NCBI GenBank assembly: GCA_029558715.1
Contig: JAKQEA010000005.1
Coordinates: 1 to 64,000 of the forward strand
Direction of reading: 5' to 3'
Length of the DNA stretch: 64,000 bases
Source: Bacteroidota bacterium
Lineage (GTDB): Bacteria > Bacteroidota > Bacteroidia > Chitinophagales > Chitinophagaceae
In this document: positions 45,096-53,224 of the stretch, piece by piece
Numbering within the stretch: the first letter of the stretch is position 1
Layout of the letters: the number at the start of each line of letters is the position of its first letter
Notes under the pieces: model-generated
What the model saw: the letters and a program-made list of their open reading frames with translations, nothing else
What the model was told of the DNA's origin: nothing
Databases searched by the model: none
Translations under genes and position numbers: made by a program

Positions 45096-45488
45096 TTAAT
45101 AATCGTTATTGTATCCACCACGGTCACGGTTGTAACCACCGCCGCCGCCTTTCTTGTAGCCGCCGCCGCCACCACCTTTGTAGCCGCCGCCACCGCCACC
45201 ACTGCCAAAGCTTCTTTTCTTGAAGCCACCGCCGCCACCGCCTTCCGGCTTAGGACGACTTTCATTGACAACAATGTTACGGCCATCAACTTCTGAACCA
45301 TTCAGCGCAGCGATTGCTGCTTGTGCCTGGTCATCATTCGGCATTTCTACAAAGCCAAAGCCCTTGCTGCGATTAGTGAATTTGTCGGTAACAATCTTTG
45401 CAGACGCTACTTCGCCATGTGAAGCGAAAAGGTTAGATAAATCCTGATCTTTCAGGTTCCAACTGAGATTTCCTACGTAAATGTTCAT
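45096..45488 (-). CDS. Glycine-rich RRM RNA-binding protein
   Basis: Single RNA-recognition-motif protein of 130 residues, of the cold-inducible RNA-binding type found in Bacteroidota and cyanobacteria. RNP2 is NIYVGNLSW (2-10) and RNP1 is KGFGFVEM (43-50). The fold is complete by about residue 80. The tail (about 84-130) is nearly all glycine with Lys, Tyr and Arg (GGGGYKGGGG-type repeats and an RGG-like end), suited to RNA contact or condensate formation. Such proteins act as RNA chaperones; which RNAs are bound is unknown. It is monocistronic, with its own terminator and a 263-nt intergenic region before it. Confidence 0.92.
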   Translation of the reverse strand: MNIYVGNLSWNLKDQDLSNLFASHGEVASAKIVTDKFTNRSKGFGFVEMPNDDQAQAAIAALNGSEVDGRNIVVNESRPKPEGGGGGGFKKRSFGSGGGGGGYKGGGGGGYKKGGGGGYNRDRGGYNNDY

Positions 45489-45704
45489 TTTGAGAGGTTT
45501 TAAAAAAATAAAAGTGTCAACAGTAAACAGTACCCAATGAACATTCTACGGTTTTTCGAATCGTTCAGGACTTGTGAAACTGAAAGAGCACCAAAAGCAA
45601 GACAAAATAACGGATTTTTTCTTTAGATATTACCAAATTATTCTCTGTTTGGTATAGTGAATGCTAAAATCATTGATTTTTAACAATTTAGCGAACAAAG
45701 AGGC

Positions 45705-45729
45705 AAAAAAAATCCCCCGAAACGGGGGA
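45705..45729 (-). terminator. Intrinsic terminator of the rpsF-rpsR-rplI operon
   Basis: TCCCCC (45713-45718) and GGGGGA (45724-45729) form a GC stem with a 5-nt loop. Read on the minus strand it is followed by eight T. It lies 22 nt after the rplI stop codon. Confidence 0.9.
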
Positions 45730-45751
45730 CTTTTAAAAAAATATCAGCTGC

Positions 45752-46198
45752 TTATTCTGCTACTACTTCAAACTCGACTTCTGTTGATTTACCATTGCCA
45801 AAATCAATAACAGCTTTATAAGATCCCAGTTCTTTTACATCTTCCGGGATACTCATTTTTTTACGATCAATATCATATCCTTTTTGCTCACGGATGGCAC
45901 GGCTTAATTGAAGAGAAGTTATGCTGCCAAAAATCTTACCACTTGTACCTGTTTTCGCACCCAATTTGATAGGTGCTTCATTCAGCTTAGCGATTACACT
46001 ATTGATTTCAGCCAGCATTTTTTCTTCTTTCTTACGCACCTGTTTCATTCTTTCTTCCAGTTGCTTTTTATTACTGGGATTATTCTCAACAGCCAGTTGA
46101 CGGGGTAATAAGTAATTGCGGGCATATCCGTTTTTTACTTTTACCACCTCGTTCACAGCACCGAGATTATCTACATCTTGAATTAATATTACTTCCAT
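45752..46198 (-). CDS. rplI: 50S ribosomal protein L9
   Basis: Ribosomal protein that binds 23S rRNA at the base of the L1 stalk. The start is the ATG at 46198, giving 148 residues that begin MEVILIQDVDNLGAVNEVVKV, the standard L9 N-terminus; the upstream in-frame ATG would add seven residues. The segment NGYARNYLLPRQLAV is the L9 signature, followed by the long connecting helix and the C-terminal domain (GSITSLQLSRAI to VEFEVVAE). It is the last gene of the rpsF-rpsR-rplI operon and is followed by a strong terminator. Confidence 0.97.
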   Translation of the reverse strand: MEVILIQDVDNLGAVNEVVKVKNGYARNYLLPRQLAVENNPSNKKQLEERMKQVRKKEEKMLAEINSVIAKLNEAPIKLGAKTGTSGKIFGSITSLQLSRAIREQKGYDIDRKKMSIPEDVKELGSYKAVIDFGNGKSTEVEFEVVAE

Positions 46199-46276
46199 TG
46201 TTTTCTTTTTGTTCACCAACCCAGTCGTTGTTTTATTCAGACTGTCTTTCCCGTTAGCCGGGAAGTTAGGGTGAGG

Positions 46277-46540
46277 TTATTTTAAAAGATCTGTTACATA
46301 AGGCAATAATGCCATCTGACGGGCTTTTTTCACTGCATCTGAAACTTTGCGCTGATATTTCAGGCTGTTTCCAGAAAGGCGACGGGGTAATAATTTACCC
46401 TGCTCATTCAGAAATTTTTTCAGGAACTCTACATCTTTATAGTCGATGTAACGTATGCCATACTTTTTAAAACGACAGAATTTCTTAACTCTTTTGTCGC
46501 TTTTAATGGCGGTCAGGTATTTAATTTCATTTTTTGCCAT
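46277..46540 (-). CDS. rpsR: 30S ribosomal protein S18
   Basis: Small-subunit protein of 87 residues that pairs with S6 on the platform of the 30S subunit. The segment [20 protein letters not shown] and the following [20 protein letters not shown] match S18 closely, and the C-terminus [11 protein letters not shown] is typical. It carries no CxxC zinc motif. It lies 4 nt after rpsF and 78 nt before rplI. This is the normal order in most bacteria. Confidence 0.97.
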   Translation of the reverse strand: MAKNEIKYLTAIKSDKRVKKFCRFKKYGIRYIDYKDVEFLKKFLNEQGKLLPRRLSGNSLKYQRKVSDAVKKARQMALLPYVTDLLK

Positions 46541-46544
46541 GATA

Positions 46545-46901
46545 TTAAGCCTCCACTGCTTTTTCGGTTCCTGTTTTTACACCACTTCTCTTTTTGGCAT
46601 TGTACTCGACGGCGTATTTATCGAGTTTAGTGCATAGATGACGGAGAACACTCTCGTCACGCAGAAGCTGAATCTTCAGTTTCTCATTGAAATCAGCGTT
46701 TGCTGTGTACTCCATTACCCAATAAAGACCAGTGGTCTTTTTCTGGATCGGGTAAGCAAGTGATTTCAATCCCCAGGGGTTTTCAGCTATGATAGATCCA
46801 CCGGCATCGGTTACAAGCTTTGCATATTTCTTTTGCTCAGCTTTAAATTCATCATCGCTCAAAACAGGGGTAAAAATCACCATCAATTCGTAATTGTTCA
46901 T
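46545..46901 (-). CDS. rpsF: 30S ribosomal protein S6
   Basis: Small-subunit protein of 118 residues with a ferredoxin-like fold. The N-terminus [19 protein letters not shown] and [20 protein letters not shown] are conserved S6 segments. A short tail after the fold ([12 protein letters not shown]) is common in Bacteroidota. It starts the operon; the leader upstream has two hairpins and a CCG that may serve S6-S18 autoregulation. Confidence 0.97.
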   Translation of the reverse strand: MNNYELMVIFTPVLSDDEFKAEQKKYAKLVTDAGGSIIAENPWGLKSLAYPIQKKTTGLYWVMEYTANADFNEKLKIQLLRDESVLRHLCTKLDKYAVEYNAKKRSGVKTGTEKAVEA

Positions 46902-46983
46902 TTACCTGTTTTTTAATTTAAAAATTCGATTTATCCCATCGGACATTGATCATTCGATCAAAGAATCTGCGAATACAGATTTG
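46902..46983 (-). promoter_or_regulatory. Structured leader of the rpsF operon (possible S6:S18 site)
   Basis: Read on the minus strand, the leader forms hairpin 1 (AATCTG/CAGATT, 46964-46981) and hairpin 2 (TTGATC/GATCAA, 46946-46961). A CCG triplet follows (46940-46942). The known S6:S18 leader motif also centres on a CCG near a stem, but I cannot confirm that its consensus fits here. Confidence 0.4.
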
Positions 46984-46989
46984 GGGCGG

Positions 46990-46997
46990 CAAAGATA
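46990..46997 (-). promoter_or_regulatory. -7 box of the rpsF operon promoter
   Basis: Read on the minus strand the sequence is TATCTTTG, an exact TAnnTTTG. It predicts a leader of about 80 nt. A -33 element is only partly matched (TTTA-type). Confidence 0.6.
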
Positions 46998-47097
46998 GGA
47001 GTTTATGCCGATAAAGAAAGCTTTCTTTTGAGTGCTTTTTTTGCCTTACATAGGATAAGTAGAAGGTAATAATAAATTGATTATCAGAATTATTTAT

Positions 47098-48156
47098 CTA
47101 AAAACCTTTTTTCCCGTCTTTAATTTCCTTTAGGAAAATAAGGTAGGTAGGGAAATGGTCACTGTAACCACCCCGGTATGTATTACCATCCCATGTACGC
47201 ATAGGATATCCTTTGTACCGGCCTTTATTTTCCACCAGGTACTCTTTATTGAAAATATGTTGCTGGTAAAAGAAGAAACCATTTTGATCTTTATTAAGCC
47301 AGGCATAGGAAATCAGAATCTGGTCAAAAAGCCCCCAGGCATCCTGGTACGCCAGTGTACCGATTCCCTTTTTATACAGATCCATCCAGGGATTATACAT
47401 CCCCCCAGTTCTTACATCTCTTTCTTTTCCCTTTGCTTTAATGATACCCTCCACACTTTCATTGTTTGGGTCATCATTCAGGTCTCCCATTACAACTATC
47501 TTGGCATTGGGTTCCAGCCTGGCAATAGAGTCCATATGATTCCTGCAAACCTGGGCTGCAGCATTTCTAGCCGGAGCACTTCGTGCCTCTCCTCCGCTTC
47601 GGCTGGGCCAGTGATTGACATATATGTGAATCGTTTCACCGCCTAATTTGCCCTTTACCCATAATATATCACGGGTAAAGTAAGCATCTTTTGAACCTCC
47701 CGGAAGCTGAACAAACAATTTATCACTCGCTTCCACGGTAAAATATTTAGGATTATATAGCAATCCAACATCTACTCCACGGATATCCCTGGAATCATAA
47801 TGAACAATTTTATAATTCCTTTTGGCTATGAGCGGTTGTTTCACCAGGTCATTTAAAACAGTATCGTTTTCTACCTCTGCCACACCCAAAATTGCCGGGC
47901 CGTCTGCATTTATTTCTGCCCCTATCTGGGAAATTACGGTTGCGAGTTTTCCCAATTTGTCAAAATAAATGGCCGTATTATAATTTCTAACCCCTTTAGG
48001 CAGAAACTCTTCATCATTAGTGAGGGTGTTGTCAACCGTATCGTAGAGATTTTCAAGGTTATAAAAGGCAACGATGGCGGCTTTATAATCCTTTTTTTGG
48101 GCAATCGCCGCAGTCACTGAAACCGAAAGAAGTATAATTACGATTATTCTTTTCAT
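47098..48156 (-). CDS. Secreted endonuclease/exonuclease/phosphatase-family enzyme
   Basis: EEP-fold (DNase I-like) phosphodiesterase or phosphatase of 352 residues with signal peptide MKRIIVIILLSVSVTAAIAQ. Active-site motifs appear in order: AFYNLENLYDT (Asn), LGVAEVEND (Glu), HYDSRDIRGVDVGLLYN, HIYVNHWPSRSGG (Asn-His), VVMGDLNDDPNNES (Asp-x-Asn) and YSDHFPTYL (Asp-His). All metal and catalytic positions are kept, so it should be active. The substrate may be extracellular DNA, RNA or another phosphoester. It is divergent from the TonB receptor operon across a shared intergenic region of about 150 nt, which suggests joint control. Confidence 0.88.
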   Translation of the reverse strand: MKRIIVIILLSVSVTAAIAQKKDYKAAIVAFYNLENLYDTVDNTLTNDEEFLPKGVRNYNTAIYFDKLGKLATVISQIGAEINADGPAILGVAEVENDTVLNDLVKQPLIAKRNYKIVHYDSRDIRGVDVGLLYNPKYFTVEASDKLFVQLPGGSKDAYFTRDILWVKGKLGGETIHIYVNHWPSRSGGEARSAPARNAAAQVCRNHMDSIARLEPNAKIVVMGDLNDDPNNESVEGIIKAKGKERDVRTGGMYNPWMDLYKKGIGTLAYQDAWGLFDQILISYAWLNKDQNGFFFYQQHIFNKEYLVENKGRYKGYPMRTWDGNTYRGGYSDHFPTYLIFLKEIKDGKKGF

Positions 48157-48173
48157 AAATTAAAAGCAGGACG

Positions 48174-48203
48174 CAAACATACTGAAACAAAAGACGCCGG
48201 CAA
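48174..48203 (-). promoter_or_regulatory. Promoter of the secreted EEP enzyme
   Basis: On the minus strand: TTG (48203-48201), 19 nt, TATGTTTG (48181-48174), an exact -7 box. The start codon follows after 17 nt. It faces away from the promoter of the TonB receptor. Confidence 0.55.
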
Positions 48204-48276
48204 GCTGTAAAAAGAGGCAAAGCATTAATAAAACATTATGTGTCTATCTTTTTTAGAACGGAAGGTACATCCTCAT

Positions 48277-48284
48277 TAATTTTG
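48277..48284 (+). promoter_or_regulatory. -7 box of the TonB receptor operon promoter
   Basis: TAATTTTG is an exact TAnnTTTG; a T-rich block at 48249-48254 stands at the -33 position. The predicted transcript start near 48291 rules out the TTG at 48290 and supports the ATG at 48308. Confidence 0.5.
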
Positions 48285-48307
48285 CCGTCTTGTTTAAAAA
48301 AATAATC

Positions 48308-50899
48308 ATGCTTAAAACCAAACTGCTACTGCTGCTATTGTGTGCCGGATTGGTAACGACAGCGCAGGTTGATTCCACAGCCAAAAAAGACACAGCTATC
48401 ATTGATGATTTGAAGGACGGAGTATTAGATAATATTCCTACTGTATCATTGGATGAGAACGATTTAGGTGATGGGGGTAATCAAAACATCTCATCCCTTC
48501 TTACAGCGGGCAGAGATCCTTTTTATTCTGCTGCCTCTTTTAATTTCAGCGCTGTTCGTTTCCGTATCCGCGGATATGATAACGATCATTTCAGCACTTT
48601 CATGAACGGTATTCCCATGGATAACCTGGATAATGGATTTACTCCATTCGGACTGTGGGGTGGCCTGAATGATGTGATGCGCAACAGGGATATATCCTGG
48701 GGGCTTCGTTATAATACTTTCACGTTTGGTGATATTGGAGGGAATACAAATATTGATTCCCGGGCCAGCAGGCAGAGGGCACAGACAAGTATTGGCTATG
48801 CAGCGGCCAACAGAAATTATAATAACAGGATAATGATCACCCATTCGACCGGCTTAAGTAAAAAAGGATGGGCATTTACATTTAGTGGCAGCCGTCGCTG
48901 GGCAGAGGAAGGATATGTTCCGGGAACCTATTATAACGGCTGGGGTTATTTTGCCGCTGTTGACAAGCGCATAGGTCAAAATCATTTACTTTCTTTTACT
49001 GCATTTGGTGCTCCAACAGAGAACGGCCGCCAGGGTGCTGCAGTACAGGAAATGCTTGATCTGGCAGGTACCAATTACTATAATCCCAACTGGGGTTATC
49101 AGAATGGCCAAAAGAGAAATGCCAGTGTTGGTAAAACACACCAGCCAGTTGCGATTCTTACTCATGATTTCCGGATCAATAATAATACTACTCTTACAAC
49201 GGCGCTTGGTTATTCTTTTGGTGACAGAAGTGTTACTGCTCTTGACTGGTATAATGCAGCCGACCCAAGGCCTGACTATTATCGCTACCTGCCCAGTTAT
49301 ATTTCTATCTGGGCCAGCGCACCCGATCCGGTGCAGGGACAAATATTATATGATCTGATGAAGGATGATATCAATACCCGTCAGATTAACTGGCAGCGGT
49401 TATATGATGTGAACCGGGCCAGCTTTGCCACTATCAATGATGCAAATGGCATTGCCGGTAACGCTGTAAGCGGCCTCCGTTCACGGTATATTATTGAAGA
49501 AAGGATCATTAATACCACCCGTTTCAATGCCAACTCTGTATTGAATACTAAGTTTGGCGATCATATTGATTTTACTGCAGGTGCTTCTTATCAGCAGCAG
49601 AACAATCACTACTATAAAAAAGTAGATGATCTGCTCGGCGGCGAATTTTATGTGAATGTGAACCAATTTGCCGAAAGAGATTTTCCTGTAGATAATATCG
49701 CTAACCAGTTTGACCTGGATGTACCTAACCGTATTTTGAAAGAGGGTGACAAGTTTGGTTACGATTATAATATCAATATCTCAAGGATAGCTGCCTGGGC
49801 ACAGGGTGTTTTCAAATTCAATAAAGTTGATTTCTTCCTGGCAGGCTCTGTTTCACTCACCGAATTTTACAGAGAAGGAAATACAAGAAATGGCCTTTTC
49901 CCGGATAATTCAAAAGGAAAAGGCACCGTAAACGAGTTTACCAACTATGCTGGTAAAGGCGGAATTACGTACAAAATTGATGGCCGTAATTATATTTTCG
50001 CAAACGGCTCCTACCAGACCAGAGCACCTTATTTTGAAAATGTATATATCTCACCCCGCACAAGAAACAGCCAGCAGGATATTGTAACGAGTGAAACCAT
50101 TCAGACTGCTGAAGCAGGATATATCATGAATGCGCCGAAATTCAAAATAAGACTTGGGGGTTATTATACCCGTTTCGAAGATGGGATGGATGTAATGTCT
50201 TTCTATCATGATACCTACCAGAACTTTGTAAATTATGCTATCAATGGTATTGATAAACTTCATTTTGGCGGTGAATTTGGTATGGAGGCTAAAATAACAC
50301 CAACAATCACTATCAATGCTGCTGCCGCAATAGGCCGTTATTATTACGACAGCAAGCAGAATGCAGTCATCACTGTAGATAACAGCGCATCTATACTTGG
50401 CAAACAGGTTGTATATGCTGAAAATTTCAGAGTTCCTTCCACACCAATGGAAGCATATAGTTTTGGAGCTACTTACCGTTCGCCAAAATTCTGGTTTATC
50501 AGCCTGACAGGTAATTATTTTGACCAGTCTTATCTTAGTATGAATCCGCTGCGACGCACCTGGGATGCATTACAGTTTGTGGTTCCAAAGAGCGATGCAT
50601 ATAATGAGATATTTAATCAGACCAAATTTGATGCTCAATACACGGTAGACTTCTTTGGTGGTTATTCGATAAAAATGCCAAAACATTTCGAAATTGATAA
50701 AAAACCAACTTTCCTGGTATTTAACCTTGGTGTTAATAACATCCTAAACAATAAGGATATTGTTACAGGAGGATTTGAACAACTTCGGTACGATGCACAA
50801 ACAGCTGCTTCTGATCCTGTCAGTGCAGGCAAATTCCCTCCTAAGTTTTATTATGCTTATGGGCTGAACTTTTTTGCCAGTATGACACTCAGGTTTTAA
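48308..50899 (+). CDS. TonB-dependent outer-membrane receptor
   Basis: Outer-membrane importer of 863 residues from the ATG at 48308, with signal peptide MLKTKLLLLLLCAGLVTTAQ. A plug domain follows at about 40-170 (VRFRIRGYDNDHFSTFMNGI is the typical plug core). The rest is beta-barrel with many aromatic strands, ending in FFASMTLRF, whose last Phe fits the BAM signal. It lacks the N-terminal carboxypeptidase-like domain of SusC proteins, and no SusD gene is next to it. Instead, two DUF5689 lipoprotein genes and a T9SS repeat protein gene follow on the same strand with gaps of 30-43 nt. Transport substrate is unknown; the flanking nucleases suggest a nucleic-acid product. Confidence 0.9.
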   Translation: MLKTKLLLLLLCAGLVTTAQVDSTAKKDTAIIDDLKDGVLDNIPTVSLDENDLGDGGNQNISSLLTAGRDPFYSAASFNFSAVRFRIRGYDNDHFSTFMNGIPMDNLDNGFTPFGLWGGLNDVMRNRDISWGLRYNTFTFGDIGGNTNIDSRASRQRAQTSIGYAAANRNYNNRIMITHSTGLSKKGWAFTFSGSRRWAEEGYVPGTYYNGWGYFAAVDKRIGQNHLLSFTAFGAPTENGRQGAAVQEMLDLAGTNYYNPNWGYQNGQKRNASVGKTHQPVAILTHDFRINNNTTLTTALGYSFGDRSVTALDWYNAADPRPDYYRYLPSYISIWASAPDPVQGQILYDLMKDDINTRQINWQRLYDVNRASFATINDANGIAGNAVSGLRSRYIIEERIINTTRFNANSVLNTKFGDHIDFTAGASYQQQNNHYYKKVDDLLGGEFYVNVNQFAERDFPVDNIANQFDLDVPNRILKEGDKFGYDYNINISRIAAWAQGVFKFNKVDFFLAGSVSLTEFYREGNTRNGLFPDNSKGKGTVNEFTNYAGKGGITYKIDGRNYIFANGSYQTRAPYFENVYISPRTRNSQQDIVTSETIQTAEAGYIMNAPKFKIRLGGYYTRFEDGMDVMSFYHDTYQNFVNYAINGIDKLHFGGEFGMEAKITPTITINAAAAIGRYYYDSKQNAVITVDNSASILGKQVVYAENFRVPSTPMEAYSFGATYRSPKFWFISLTGNYFDQSYLSMNPLRRTWDALQFVVPKSDAYNEIFNQTKFDAQYTVDFFGGYSIKMPKHFEIDKKPTFLVFNLGVNNILNNKDIVTGGFEQLRYDAQTAASDPVSAGKFPPKFYYAYGLNFFASMTLRF

Positions 50900-50929
50900 T
50901 TCTTTATTAATTGTAATAAAAAAAATTAT

Positions 50930-51652
50930 ATGCGATTTAGTAAGATAAAACAATTCACTACTGCACTTTTTGTTTTGCTTATGACAAATGTGTTGTTTGT
51001 TTCTTGCGACAAGCAGCCTGTTGGCCCTACCGGACCGGATCCGCTTGGCCCTGGCGATTATATGACCTTCTCAGCTTTCAGAGCTTTATACCCGGGGAGC
51101 GGTGATTATTTATTTCCAACCGGTACCAAGCATATCAGAGGTATTGTTATTTCCAATAATACCAATGAAGCTTCTGGTAGTTATCGTCTGCAGGATGAAA
51201 GTGGTGCCGGAATATACCTTTATACTGTAATCGGATCGCCTGTTTATCCAATGGGGGCTGTGCTGGATATTAATCCGTCAGGCGGGGGAAAGTTCACTTT
51301 GTATAATGGTGATCTTGAGTTGATGAGTGTGCCCCAGGCAAATATTGTACAGGTTAGCGGCACTATATCAATCGCCCCAAGGGTAGCAACTGTAGCCGAC
51401 ATAATTACTAATAAAAATACATGGGCTTCCTCATTGGTAAAGATCAACAATGTTACTTCTATTGTCCAGGCCTCTTCAAATTCAACTGGTGTGACTTACA
51501 ATGTTACAGATGCCACCGGTACTTTATCAATGTTTATAAGGAACACATCCGGTATCACGGTAAATACAAGCGGCACTTCCGTTACAGGTTATGTTTCTAT
51601 TTATAATACAACAACACAGGTCGGTATTCGTACCGCTGCAGACATTCAATAA
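50930..51652 (+). CDS. DUF5689 lipoprotein (short)
   Basis: Surface or periplasmic lipoprotein of 240 residues with lipobox ending at Cys26 (VLFVSC). The fold looks like two OB-type domains of about 90 residues: HIRGIVISNNTNEASGSYRLQDESGAG is the DUF5689-like core, with GAVLDINPSGGGKFTLYNGD after it. The second (VATVADIITNKNTWASSLVKI) carries the conserved nnW-S-LVkI element. It sits between the TonB receptor and a longer DUF5689 lipoprotein. The family is restricted mainly to Bacteroidota and is often linked to EEP nucleases, from memory. Binding of nucleic acid by the OB-like domains is a hypothesis. Confidence 0.8.
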   Translation: MRFSKIKQFTTALFVLLMTNVLFVSCDKQPVGPTGPDPLGPGDYMTFSAFRALYPGSGDYLFPTGTKHIRGIVISNNTNEASGSYRLQDESGAGIYLYTVIGSPVYPMGAVLDINPSGGGKFTLYNGDLELMSVPQANIVQVSGTISIAPRVATVADIITNKNTWASSLVKINNVTSIVQASSNSTGVTYNVTDATGTLSMFIRNTSGITVNTSGTSVTGYVSIYNTTTQVGIRTAADIQ

Positions 51653-51684
51653 ACTAATACACAGAAACGCTGAAAAATATTTTT

Positions 51685-53181
51685 ATGCAAATGAACAGAA
51701 AACATAATCAGATAAGCCTGGCAGGGATAATCATTGTTGCCAGCTTGTTTATTATATCCTGCGAAAGAAAATTTACAGATCCCCCACCATTGGGAGAGCC
51801 GGATGTGGTGGCCAATATCAGTATCAAGGATATAAAAACCCGTTATACATCAGGGGCGCCTGTGCTTATCACTGATGATGCAATTATAGAAGGCATAGTT
51901 TCATGTGATGATAAAAGTGGTAATTATTACCAGCAAATAGCTATACAGGATTCTACTGGCGGAGTATTGCTTCGTCTGGGAAGTTTTAACCTCTTTAACT
52001 ATTACCCGGTTGGCCGTAAGGTATATGTAAAGTTGAAAGGTTTGTATCTTGGTCAGTACAACGGTACTTTGCAGTTTGGCGGGGGCATTGACTCCGCTTA
52101 TATCAGCCAGGGAGGTGTTACATTGCTGGCTGCTAACCTGATCGATAAACATATTATAAAAGGGGCACTTAATCAGCCTCTGATTCCTAAAGTGGTTACA
52201 GTATCTCAGCTTACCACCAGCCTGCAGGACAGGTATGTAAGTACATTGATTAAGTTAGTAGGATATGAGTTTGCTTCTTCTGAGAGATCAAAAAATTACG
52301 CAGATGATGCCCAGTCGGGTAACAGGATTTTACAGAATTGTTCCAACCTGACATCAAACAGGATAACATTGCGTACCAGCAATTATTGCAATTTTGCCAC
52401 ATTGCCCGTAGCCCAGGGCAATGGCGAGATCATTGCAGTGTATTCATTTTTCGGGTCAACAAAGCAGCTTACAATAAGAGATACAACTGATGTCAGATTT
52501 ATCAATCCCCGTTGCCCTACTGCCAGCGGAAACGGACAAATAAACCTGACAACTTCACCCATTACTTTTAGTTTTGATAACCTTGGTACAGCCGGATTGC
52601 CAGCCGGAGTATATGTAAAAGAAGGGGCTTCAAATTCTTATATTGGTAACGAAGGGTTTGTTTACCAGTCTAATTTTAACAACGGTACTCCATGGAACCA
52701 GACCTCTGCCGGGTTTAAGAATTTTGCATCAGCGACAGGTCTTGATTCCACTGCATCTACAGCTGTACAAACAGCTGCCACCAACAGGGCTCTTGGCTAC
52801 AGGCAAACAGGATCTTTTGGTGATCCTGGAGCAGCTTTTGCTTTCTTGCTGGCCAATACTGCTGGTAAGTCTAACCTGAATCTGGAGTTTAAATTGCAAT
52901 CATTAGATGCACCGGTTACGCAAAACCGAACTACAACCTGGCGGGTAGATTATGCAACGGGTTTAAATCCCGCTTTCTTCTCTACAGTTACTACAAGCCC
53001 GGATACCATAACTACTAAGAATGGAAGATTTTTAAACAATACTGTAACTGTAAATTTTGGTAACCTGTTGAATAATATTAACCAGCCAGTATGGATTCGT
53101 ATTGTAACACTAACAGCAACATCAGGCGGTGGTAACAGGCCTTCAACAGGTGTAGATGATGTGAAATTCAGCTGGAACTAA
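51685..53181 (+). CDS. DUF5689 lipoprotein with C-terminal jelly-roll-like domain
   Basis: Lipoprotein of 498 residues, lipobox Cys26 (LFIISC). DUF5689 spans about 40-260: ISIKDIKTRY, then DAIIEGIVSCDDKSGNYYQQ and IQDSTGGVLLRLGSFNLF, the strongest family signature in this operon. A second part (about 290-498) has FSFDNLGTAGLPAGVYVKEG and ends VDDVKFSWN, resembling the jelly-roll or choice-of-anchor domains of secreted Bacteroidota proteins. It starts 32 nt after the shorter paralogue. Both may form a surface complex with the receptor, like SusD-type lipoproteins do, but this is inference. Confidence 0.85.
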   Translation: MQMNRKHNQISLAGIIIVASLFIISCERKFTDPPPLGEPDVVANISIKDIKTRYTSGAPVLITDDAIIEGIVSCDDKSGNYYQQIAIQDSTGGVLLRLGSFNLFNYYPVGRKVYVKLKGLYLGQYNGTLQFGGGIDSAYISQGGVTLLAANLIDKHIIKGALNQPLIPKVVTVSQLTTSLQDRYVSTLIKLVGYEFASSERSKNYADDAQSGNRILQNCSNLTSNRITLRTSNYCNFATLPVAQGNGEIIAVYSFFGSTKQLTIRDTTDVRFINPRCPTASGNGQINLTTSPITFSFDNLGTAGLPAGVYVKEGASNSYIGNEGFVYQSNFNNGTPWNQTSAGFKNFASATGLDSTASTAVQTAATNRALGYRQTGSFGDPGAAFAFLLANTAGKSNLNLEFKLQSLDAPVTQNRTTTWRVDYATGLNPAFFSTVTTSPDTITTKNGRFLNNTVTVNFGNLLNNINQPVWIRIVTLTATSGGGNRPSTGVDDVKFSWN

Positions 53182-53224
53182 CTATGTAAAGAATAGAAAC
53201 AATTTGAACTATAAAAGTTATTGA

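Noticed and set aside
45086-45301. Alanine-rich frames opposite the RRM gene's glycine-rich tail
   Set aside because: They are shadows created by GGN codon repeats in other frames.
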